Source of the DNA: a bacterium | GTDB lineage: Bacteria > Hydrogenedentota > Hydrogenedentia > Hydrogenedentiales > SLHB01 | Direction: 5' to 3' | Assembly: GCA_024231375.1 (NCBI GenBank) | Contig: JAAEQP010001610.1 | Coordinates: 1-5,188, forward strand | DNA length: 5,188 nucleotides | In this document: positions 1-4,956 of the stretch, in pieces | Position numbering within the stretch: position 1 is the stretch's first letter | Layout of the letters: every line of letters starts with the position of its first letter | Position numbers and translations under genes: made by a program | Notes under the pieces: model-generated | Told to the model about the DNA's origin: nothing | The model's input: only the letters and a program-made list of their open reading frames with translations | The model's database searches: none

Positions 1-2
1 AA

Positions 3-437
3 GAGAAGGAGATGGAAGGAACCGCACGAGGACGTGGGGAGAGTCTTCTGATCGTGGATGACGAAGAGTCGCTGGCACGTCTTCATCGCATGGCCTTGGA
101 GCGGCTGGGATATCGGGTCGAGGCCTTCACTCTGGCCGGTGAAGCACTCGAAGCCTTCCGTTCAGATCCAAGCGCTTTCGATCTAGTCATCACCGACCAG
201 ACCATGCCGAAGATGACGGGTGTAGAATTCAGCAATCAACTGCTGCAGATTCGCCAGGGCATCCCCATCATTCTCTGTACCGGACATAGCGACCTTGTCG
301 ATAAGGACAGTGCCATGGCGACGGGAATCCGAGCATACCTCAAGAAACCCATCGTGGCCCGCGATCTGGCGAACACCGTGCGAGAACTTCTCGACAGAGT
401 CCAGGGACGCGCGGAGGGCGACAATCCGAAGGATTGA
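3..437 (+). CDS. Response-regulator receiver (REC) domain, probably the C-terminal end of a hybrid sensor histidine kinase (5' partial)
   Basis: A phosphoacceptor domain of two-component signalling. Numbered from the ATG at 12 it has the acidic pair D16-D17 in LLIVDDEE, the phosphorylatable D62 in LVITDQTMPKMTG, T90 in IILCTG and K112 in the YLKKP motif, so all catalytic positions are present. The domain fills almost the whole 141 residues and no output domain follows. The frame is open upstream of the ATG to the window edge (GAG AAG GAG). The only Shine-Dalgarno-like run, AAGGAG, touches the ATG with no spacing, which argues against that codon as a real start. From family knowledge, REC domains with the LERLGY...FDLVITDQTMP...IPIILCTG pattern often sit at the C-terminus of PAS-containing hybrid kinases, so a longer protein beginning outside the window is the preferred reading. 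A stand-alone CheY-like regulator starting at 12 is the alternative. REC identity is near certain; the full architecture is not. Confidence 0.9.
   Translation, partial: EKEMEGTARGRGESLLIVDDEESLARLHRMALERLGYRVEAFTLAGEALEAFRSDPSAFDLVITDQTMPKMTGVEFSNQLLQIRQGIPIILCTGHSDLVDKDSAMATGIRAYLKKPIVARDLANTVRELLDRVQGRAEGDNPKD
422..436 (+). other. Small perfect hairpin overlapping the receiver gene's stop codon
   Basis: CAATCC (422-427), loop GAA, GGATTG (431-436): six perfect pairs, with the TGA stop inside the 3' arm. No T-run follows, so it does not look like a classical intrinsic terminator. It may merely protect the 3' end of the message or be chance. Confidence 0.35.
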
Positions 438-650
438 GGCGCTTCAGCATCGCCAACGCATGGCCTTCTTGGCAGGAAGACGCCACAGAATCTGGCACAT
501 CGCGACGGGCCAAACCGACGCGCACAGCACGTAAGCGTTTGATCCACTTGCGGTAACGTTCGGCGGCGCCAGCCAGTTGCGTTTGTGGTACGACCATAAT
601 TCCTTGCCTTGTTCCTTCAGGCGCTTGATTCTGCCCTCGACCGTGAGTAT
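438..650. other. No convincing gene; unassigned sequence after the receiver gene
   Basis: Several overlapping minus-strand frames are open here, including one over 340-660 and one over 444-725. Their predicted proteins, for example a basic segment reading YRKWIKRLRAVRVGL in one frame and GRIKRLKEQGKELW in another, do not agree on one frame and match nothing I recognise. A minus-strand ATG near 595 is preceded by AAGGA only three bases away, which is poor spacing. The two basic IKRL segments lying in different frames could be pieces of one frameshifted, decayed gene, but I cannot show it. Confidence 0.3.
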
Positions 651-749
651 CCCCCGGCACAGCCGGGGGCTCTGTGTTGTGAGCCGCTCAGAGCGGCTGT
701 GGGGGGCGCTAACGCGCTCCCGCATGTGGGGCCACCTTCAGCGGTGGCC
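651..749. repeat. Cluster of four adjacent GC-rich hairpins (REP-like or mobile-element end)
   Basis: Four inverted repeats follow one another within 99 bases. First, CCCCCGGC (651-658), loop ACA, GCCGGGGG (662-669). Second, AGCCGCT (682-688), loop CAG, AGCGGCT (692-698). Third, GGG (703-705) plus GCGC (706-709), loop TAAC, GCGC (714-717), a bulged T, CCC (719-721). Fourth, GGCCACC (730-736), loop TTCAGC, GGTGGCC (743-749). On the minus strand each spacer contains CACA. No T-tract follows any stem on either strand, so these are not ordinary terminators. Adjacent imperfectly related short-loop hairpins are typical of REP/BIME-type repeats and of the ends of IS200/IS605-type elements that use a single-stranded transposase, but no such transposase is visible here. 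The structures are certain; the class is inference. Confidence 0.7.
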
Positions 750-1002
750 GCTTGACCCAGAGAGAACTCACGATGACCGTCGCCACCCGGCCCACGTTGA
801 TGTTAGCCGGGTCGAGCGTGTGCCCGCCCGACTCGTGCATCAGTGGGCCCACTTCGACCTTCACATCCGGCAGGTCCGCATCCCCCGCTGCCACCACCAA
901 CTGGAGCAGTTCGCGTTCACGGCGTGCCAGCCCTACCGTGCCGAGCAGCGTCAGCGCCGTTCCTTCGCGCGATTCGTTGGGAGGCGTCCATGGTTCGACC
1001 AA
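709..1002 (-). pseudogene. Unrecognised minus-strand coding remnant, probably truncated at both ends
   Basis: This 97-codon minus-strand frame starts at a TTG at 1002 directly after a TGA CCT, with no good ribosome-binding site, and ends with a TAG in the loop of the third hairpin of the neighbouring repeat cluster. Between about 985 and 755 its codons mostly end in G or C, and the product is protein-like (for example LLGTVGLARRERELLQLVVA and a later stretch GGHTLDPANINVGRVATV). I do not recognise the family. The last dozen residues are encoded by the hairpin cluster itself and are basic and compositionally different, which suggests the original end was replaced when the hairpins arrived. Overlapping plus-strand frames show no comparable protein character. 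It may equally be a non-coding stretch with accidental openness, hence the low confidence. Confidence 0.35.
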
Positions 1003-1042
1003 AGGTCACGATTGCTTGGCTGTATATGGCGAGGGACGTGGA

Positions 1043-1058
1043 CGCCAGGAGCCTGGCG
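1043..1058. repeat. 16-bp near-perfect palindrome
   Basis: CGCCAGG (1043-1049), spacer AG, CCTGGCG (1052-1058): seven perfectly complementary bases on each side of a two-base centre. The short centre fits a dimeric DNA-binding protein's operator better than an RNA hairpin. It lies about 210-220 bases upstream of the small + strand gene and just before the AT-rich stretch. No binding protein can be named. Confidence 0.45.
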
Positions 1059-1080
1059 ATGACGCTCCTCAGCGAAACAA

Positions 1081-1265
1081 ACCGCCCAGAATGCAAGAAT
1101 CGCGAGTTTTTATGGCTAATTGTGCTGTTTATACTAGGGTAAGCGGAACGATGAGACCAGAAAATGGTATATTTCAATAGAGATGGTGTTGAGAGTATGA
1201 GATTCGAGCCAAGCGGAATACCGCAAACAAGTCTGGACATTTAGAGTCGGACGGAGTAGGATCCC
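1081..1265 (+). promoter_or_regulatory. AT-rich upstream region, likely promoter zone for the + strand gene block
   Basis: Counting bases gives 49 G/C in 1081-1200 (41%), clearly below the GC-rich genes either side. No coding frame with protein character crosses it. A TATACT at 1130-1135 is a good -10-like hexamer, with a poor -35-like TTTTTA at 1107-1112 (17-base spacing). A second A/T block, TATATT, lies at 1168-1173 without a matching -35. The position just upstream of the first of four same-strand genes supports promoter function, but the hexamer assignment is weak because the bacterium's sigma-factor preferences are unknown. Confidence 0.35.
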
Positions 1266-1727
1266 ATGTCAAAGTTGACACGCCACGACTATCGTGGGGA
1301 AGAAGCGCCAGGGGTGGAGGACCGCCGTAAGGGCGGCGTCCAGGCGCTCAACAGGGGGCATGGGGGGACAATGACGACAACCGTGGACATCGACCTCACC
1401 GCGCCGGAACGGCGCGCCGTGGACCGACACCGCAAACACATGTGTTCCGACCGGGGACACCGTGTGTCGTATGACGAGGCACTGGCGGACTGGTTGGAGA
1501 ACTGCGCCGTAGCCTGGCGGGAAGCGTGGCAACGAGACTACTTGACGCACCAGCGCGAAGAGATCATGCGTCACAAATGGATTGAGTCGCAGAAGGCCAA
1601 CCGGGATCTTGGATCGGAAGCCGTGATGGACTGGATCACGAAGTACGCGGCCGCATGGCGCGAGTGGTACGAAGACCAGGCTGATCTGCCTCCGGTAGAG
1701 TGCCTGCCGAGTCACCACGGATCCTGA
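1266..1727 (+). CDS. Conserved-looking small helical protein with a repeated DW...AWRE motif (function unknown)
   Basis: The 153-residue reading has no signal peptide or membrane segment and is rich in charged residues and tryptophan, so it is probably cytoplasmic and alpha-helical. Residues 36-65 begin with TTTVDIDLTAPERR. Two segments resemble each other, ADWLENCAVAWREAW (74-88) and MDWITKYAAAWREWY (121-135), sharing D-W and A-x-A-W-R-E at the same spacing. Between them lies HKWIESQKANRDLG (103-116). I recall similar HKW.ES.KA.RDLG...A..DWI patterns in short uncharacterised bacterial proteins and regions, but cannot name a family with certainty. Two starts compete. ATG 1266 has GGAG at 1253-1256, nine bases away. 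ATG 1371 follows a G-rich run, and residues 1-35 before it are low-complexity, basic and overlie a strong hairpin, so the shorter 118-residue protein is quite possible. It lies 192 bases upstream of the Clp-type ATPase on the same strand, but a shared transcript is unproven. Confidence 0.75.
   Translation: MSKLTRHDYRGEEAPGVEDRRKGGVQALNRGHGGTMTTTVDIDLTAPERRAVDRHRKHMCSDRGHRVSYDEALADWLENCAVAWREAWQRDYLTHQREEIMRHKWIESQKANRDLGSEAVMDWITKYAAAWREWYEDQADLPPVECLPSHHGS
1304..1348 (+). promoter_or_regulatory. Long interrupted hairpin between the two possible starts of the small helical protein
   Basis: Three nested stems line up: AGCGCC (1304-1309) with GGCGCT (1343-1348), TGGA (1315-1318) with TCCA (1339-1342), and CCGCC (1322-1326) with GGCGG (1332-1336), around a GTAAG loop. 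This gives 15 Watson-Crick pairs with unpaired bases mainly on the 5' arm. It sits 22 bases before ATG 1371. If that is the true start, this is a structured 5' leader that could control translation; if ATG 1266 is used, it lies in codons 13-28. A role is inferred from position only. Confidence 0.45.
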
Positions 1728-1824
1728 GACCGGTTGCTCCCCGCAACCATCCGGAAGACCTCGCACATTTCCAATCAATAAGACCTTGCACTGTAAACCC
1801 CTCACAGGGTACCTTTCTATTCAT

Positions 1825-1846
1825 GGGATGCGACGACGCGCATCCC
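1825..1846 (+). other. Strong hairpin in the gap upstream of the Clp-type ATPase gene
   Basis: GGGATGCG (1825-1832), loop ACGACG, CGCATCCC (1839-1846): eight perfect pairs, extendable by a T-G wobble. No T-run follows on either strand, so termination is doubtful; a leader structure, operator or processing site is possible. It lies 74 bases before the ATPase start codon. Confidence 0.5.
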
Positions 1847-1879
1847 GCCAGACATGCAGCAGTAAACCTTCCGAACGCT

Positions 1880-1895
1880 GCCGGGCGAACCCGGC
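1880..1895 (+). other. Short tetraloop hairpin close to the ATPase start
   Basis: GCCGGG (1880-1885), loop CGAA, CCCGGC (1890-1895): six perfect pairs. It ends 15 bases before the GAGG ribosome-binding site at 1911-1914. With the hairpin at 1825-1846 it makes the last 100 bases of the gap highly structured. I see no clear sigma-70 promoter, CIRCE element or sigma-32-type promoter in 1728-1919. Confidence 0.4.
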
Positions 1896-1919
1896 CGGTG
1901 CGTTGGATGTGAGGCGGCA

Positions 1920-4292
1920 GTGCAAGTTCCGGTATCCCCCGAAGTCAACGCGCTTCTCGACGACGCCGTGACCCTCAGCGCCCGCCGAGGCATCCATTTC
2001 GTCGGCGTCGAGCACGTGTACGAGGTTCTTGTCGAGCAAAGCGACCTGTTGCCCCATTCCGTGACGGAATCCCATCGCGACGCATTGCGGGCGGCGCTGC
2101 ATGTGCTTCTCGAGGAGGCTTGGGCCGGAACCATGCCCGTGTCGGGGGTGGAAGTGTTCTACACGCCCCGATGTGCCGAAGCGGCGAAAGAAGCCGCCCG
2201 GCTGGCTTCGTCCATGGAGAATCCCCAACCCGCCGCGGGCCATCTGCTGCTCGCGATCCTGTCCGACCCGCTGGCCGCACCTAGCCGCGCCCTTGACCGC
2301 CTCGGCCTGGCCCGGCAGGAAGTCGTCGCCGATCTACGCAAGGCCTTGTCGACCCGTGGCCACAAGAGCGGCACGGCCCGGCACACCGCCACCGGCGGCG
2401 ATTCAGCAACCGCACCGGCATCCGCCCAGACGAAAGCTCCCATTCGCCCGGAGCCGGGTACCCAAAACGAAGAGCCACGTGAGCGGGCGACACTGGCCTC
2501 CGTCACGCGCGACTTGACCCAGGCGGCCCGCGAGGGCCGGATCGAGTCGGCGGTCGGCCGCAGCCGCGAGATGTTTCACATCCTCGAAGTGCTCGCGCGA
2601 AAGAACAAGAACAACGTCATCATCGTGGGCGAAGCGGGTGTGGGCAAGACGCGAATCGTGGAAGGACTGGCACGGCTTGGCGCCAAAACCCACACCGACG
2701 AGCTCATGCCCTACCGGATCGTCGAGTTGAACCTGGCATCCCTCATGTCCGGCACCCAATACCGTGGCGCCTTCGAAGAGAAGTTGAGCGGTCTGATCGA
2801 CGAACTCAAGGCCGACCCGAATACCGTGTTGTTCATTGACGAGATCCATCTCATTATGGGCGCGGGATCGACGGAAGGCGGCGGCATCGATTTCGCCAAC
2901 CTGTTGAAACCTGCGCTGGCCCGAGGCGAAATTCGGTGCATCGGCGCGACGACCATGCAGGAGTACCGCAAGTTCATCGAGAAAGACCCGGCCATGGAAC
3001 GCCGGTTCCAACTGGTGCGCATCGCGCCGCTCTCGGCGTCGGCATGCTGGCAAGTGCTCAAGCGGCTGCGGCCGTCGCTGGAGAAGCACCACGAGGTGCA
3101 TATTGGCAAACGCGCGCTCCACGCGGCCATCACCCTCACCGAACGGTACCTGCCCCAACGGCATTTGCCCGACAAGGCCATCGACGTGCTCGATCAGGCC
3201 TGCGCGCGGTACCGGCTCAAAGCCATCGCGGCAAAGAACAATCCCGGTATGTTCCCCCACGCCCCCGAGTCCGGCGCCAGTGCGAAAGTCACGCCCCACG
3301 ATATCCGCAAGGTCGTGAGCCGGTTGGCGGCCGTGCCTATCGAGGAGATCACCGCCGAGGAACGCCGCCGGGTCGGCAACCTCGAACGCAAACTCAACCG
3401 CCGCATCATCGGACAGGAGCAGGCCGTGTCCAAGGTGGTGGCCGCGGTGAAACGGGCACGCGCCGGGTTGGCCGACCCGAACCGGCCCGATTCGGTTATG
3501 CTCTTCCTCGGACCCACCGGCGTCGGCAAGACGCAGTTGGCCAAGGCGCTGTCCGAGGCCGTCTTCGGCGCGGCCAAGCATCTCATCACCTTCGACATGT
3601 CCGAGTACATCGAACAGCATTCCGTGTCGCGCCTCATCGGCGCGCCGCCGGGCTACGTGGGCAGCGAAGAAGAGGGCCGCCTCACGGGCGCGGTCCGCAA
3701 CGCGCCCTTCTCGATTCTCTTGTTCGACGAAGTCGAGAAAGCCCATCGGCGGGTGTTCGATCTGTTCCTGCCGATTCTCGACGAGGGTCGGCTGAAGGAT
3801 TCCCGAGGCCGCGACGTGAGCTTCCGCAACTGCATCATCATTTTTACGTCCAACATCGGATCCGAACGGTTGCGCCGGCCCGAGCAAGGCGAGACCAGGC
3901 ACACCGAACCGACCGCGCTGATGGAAGCCCTCCATCAGCATTTCCGTCCCGAGTTCATCAACCGGATCGACGAGGTCGTCCCCTTCTATCCGCTGGTATT
4001 CGAGGATATTCGACGGATTCTGGAGTTGGCGCTGCAGGATCTCACCAGGCGTCTCGCCGAGAAAGAGATGGAATTGCACGTGTTCCAGGGCGCCTTTGAA
4101 CACTTAGCGGAACAGGGATACAGCGCTCAGTTTGGGGCACGCGAACTCCGGCGCGCAGTCGAGCGGCTGGTGGTGAACCCCATCAGCGCAATGATCCTCG
4201 ACCAGACGTTTGGGGCAGGCGACCGCATCGAAGTGCTCGTGGAAGGGGATAGACTTGAGATACGCCGGGCCGCGAAGAAGGAAGCCGTGTGA
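1920..4292 (+). CDS. Clp/Hsp100-family double-AAA+ protein unfoldase, without middle domain or recognisable ClpP-docking loop
   Basis: A hexameric ATP-driven unfoldase that threads substrate proteins through a central pore. Residues 1-143 form a Clp N-domain with two repeats (EHVYEVL, then HLLLAILSD). Residues 146-190 are an Ala/Thr/Pro-rich linker. Ring D1 has Walker A GEAGVGKT (237-244), pore loop YRGAF (281-285), Walker B VLFIDEIH (303-310), sensor GATT (342-345) and arginine fingers ERRF (360-363). Ring D2 has Walker A GPTGVGKT (531-538), pore loop GAPPGYVG (574-581), Walker B LLFDEVEKAH (600-609), sensor TSN (643-645), R682 in FINRIDE and sensor-2 R741 in GARELRR. Between D1's KAIDVLDQACARYRL (419-433) and D2 there is only a short linker, so the ClpB/ClpV coiled-coil middle domain is absent. 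The loop after TSNIGSE lacks the IGL/IGF/VGF tripeptide used to bind ClpP. The length (790) is nearer ClpA/ClpC. The GTG start is chosen for GAGG at 1911-1914 and the immediate N-domain. Its stop overlaps the FHA-protein gene. Confidence 0.93.
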   Translation: MQVPVSPEVNALLDDAVTLSARRGIHFVGVEHVYEVLVEQSDLLPHSVTESHRDALRAALHVLLEEAWAGTMPVSGVEVFYTPRCAEAAKEAARLASSMENPQPAAGHLLLAILSDPLAAPSRALDRLGLARQEVVADLRKALSTRGHKSGTARHTATGGDSATAPASAQTKAPIRPEPGTQNEEPRERATLASVTRDLTQAAREGRIESAVGRSREMFHILEVLARKNKNNVIIVGEAGVGKTRIVEGLARLGAKTHTDELMPYRIVELNLASLMSGTQYRGAFEEKLSGLIDELKADPNTVLFIDEIHLIMGAGSTEGGGIDFANLLKPALARGEIRCIGATTMQEYRKFIEKDPAMERRFQLVRIAPLSASACWQVLKRLRPSLEKHHEVHIGKRALHAAITLTERYLPQRHLPDKAIDVLDQACARYRLKAIAAKNNPGMFPHAPESGASAKVTPHDIRKVVSRLAAVPIEEITAEERRRVGNLERKLNRRIIGQEQAVSKVVAAVKRARAGLADPNRPDSVMLFLGPTGVGKTQLAKALSEAVFGAAKHLITFDMSEYIEQHSVSRLIGAPPGYVGSEEEGRLTGAVRNAPFSILLFDEVEKAHRRVFDLFLPILDEGRLKDSRGRDVSFRNCIIIFTSNIGSERLRRPEQGETRHTEPTALMEALHQHFRPEFINRIDEVVPFYPLVFEDIRRILELALQDLTRRLAEKEMELHVFQGAFEHLAEQGYSAQFGARELRRAVERLVVNPISAMILDQTFGAGDRIEVLVEGDRLEIRRAAKKEAV

Positions 4293-4864
4293 TGATGACA
4301 CCGTCAGGACAGCCGGATTGTTTCCACGTGGTGAACGGACCTGAGGACGGCACGCGTCTGCCCGTCATGCGCGCGCCTATCCACATCGGGTCCAACTCCC
4401 GCTGCGCCGCCCGCATCAGCCTCGACAACGCAGTGCGGCCCTTCCACGCCCAGGTGACGGCCGTGTCCGACGGCTACCGCATTCGCAAGAAAGACACCGG
4501 CCCGGTTTACGTTGACGGCAAACGAGCGGGTCTGTTCCGGTCGCGCATCGTGCGGTCGGGCGGGGTTGTGAAGGTGGGCGACACGCTGCTGTGCCTTGAA
4601 TGCGCACCCGACGGGTTGGCGCGCCGCAGCCGCGGCATCGTGTCCGAAACCGACGTGGGTTGGGCCGTGCAACAGGTCGTGCGGGGAGTCGCGGGCGCCA
4701 TCCGCGGCGTCGCCGGATTCGTCATGCGTGTCTTTGGCCGCATCCTCACCAGTTGGCTCGCTATCCTCGCCATCGTGTTTCTGGCCTTCTACTTCTCCGA
4801 CTGGCTGCGCGGCTGGGCCTACTACGGGTTTTCCTGGGTGCGGTACATGCTGTTCAGTCGGTAG
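4292..4864 (+). CDS. FHA-like domain protein with a C-terminal membrane anchor
   Basis: FHA domains bind phosphothreonine peptides. In the 190-residue product (ATG 4292), residues 9-105 follow the FHA layout: IHIGS, a run to ISLDN, then RPFHAQV, DGYRIR, GPVYVDGKR and VKVGDTLL. Key positions differ from the usual pattern: the Arg of GR is Ser, the Ser of SxxH is Arg, and Asn of NG is Asp (VDG). Only the His, the glycines and the fold pattern remain, so phosphopeptide binding may be lost or altered. Residues 110-152 are basic and amphipathic. About 153-171 (TSWLAILAIVFLAFYFSDW) is one transmembrane helix, followed by an aromatic tail ending YMLFSR. This predicts a cytoplasmic FHA domain held on the inner membrane. 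ATG 4292 overlaps the ATPase stop (TGATG) and has AAGGA at 4278-4282, nine bases away. GTG 4289 and ATG 4295 are alternatives. The overlap implies translational coupling and a shared function with the ATPase. Confidence 0.85.
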   Translation: MMTPSGQPDCFHVVNGPEDGTRLPVMRAPIHIGSNSRCAARISLDNAVRPFHAQVTAVSDGYRIRKKDTGPVYVDGKRAGLFRSRIVRSGGVVKVGDTLLCLECAPDGLARRSRGIVSETDVGWAVQQVVRGVAGAIRGVAGFVMRVFGRILTSWLAILAIVFLAFYFSDWLRGWAYYGFSWVRYMLFSR

Positions 4865-4879
4865 GGAGAGTCTTGTAGG

Positions 4880-4915
4880 GTGTGTCGAGGCGGACCGGAG
4901 GTCCAACGAGCACGC
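4880..4915 (+). other. Branched-type hairpin between the FHA-protein and acetyltransferase genes
   Basis: Outer arms GTGTG plus TCG (4880-4887) pair with CGA, a bulged G, and CACGC (4907-4915), including one G-T pair. Inside, GGACC (4892-4896), loop GGA, GGTCC (4900-4904) forms a perfect stem. No T-run follows, so a classical terminator is not supported. It could attenuate or stabilise the message between the two genes. Confidence 0.4.
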
Positions 4916-4945
4916 ACCATTCCTATGCTTGTGCACTGTCAGACT

Positions 4946-4950
4946 GGAGG
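4946..4950 (+). promoter_or_regulatory. Strong ribosome-binding site for the acetyltransferase gene
   Basis: GGAGG lies six bases before ATG 4957, a near-ideal Shine-Dalgarno sequence and spacing. It fixes that start for a gene that has no stop codon inside the window. Confidence 0.75.
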
Positions 4951-4956
4951 ACATCC

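Noticed and set aside
651..669. The CCCCCGGC/GCCGGGGG stem as an intrinsic terminator
   Set aside because: There is no T-run after the stem on either strand, and it belongs to a cluster of similar hairpins.
651..749. A CRISPR array
   Set aside because: The hairpins differ in sequence and there is no repeat-spacer periodicity with identical repeats.
577..1062. A 161-codon + strand frame across the hairpin region
   Set aside because: It has no ribosome-binding site or protein-like composition, and it crosses the hairpins and the opposite coding-like remnant.
1786..1815. TTGCAC (1786-1791) and TACCTT (1810-1815) as a sigma-70 promoter for the unfoldase gene
   Set aside because: The spacing of 18 is acceptable, but the -10 matches the consensus at only three positions, so it is too weak to report as a site.
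2936..4099. A 387-codon + strand frame inside the unfoldase gene
   Set aside because: An out-of-frame shadow: the product is Arg/Pro/Gly-rich low-complexity sequence with no domain.
2403..4103. A 566-codon open frame on the minus strand, opposite the unfoldase gene
   Set aside because: It lies wholly within the unfoldase gene and is the antisense openness usual in GC-rich coding DNA. The + strand product carries all the AAA+ motifs, and the minus product shows no recognisable domain.
1920..4292. Assignment as ClpV of a type VI secretion system because of the FHA neighbour
   Set aside because: The ClpV/ClpB middle domain is absent and no sheath, baseplate or other type VI gene is in the window.
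1920..4292. Assignment as ClpA or ClpC, the ATPase subunit of the Clp protease
   Set aside because: The length and missing middle domain fit ClpA, but no IGL/IGF/VGF-type ClpP-docking motif is visible in the D2 loop.
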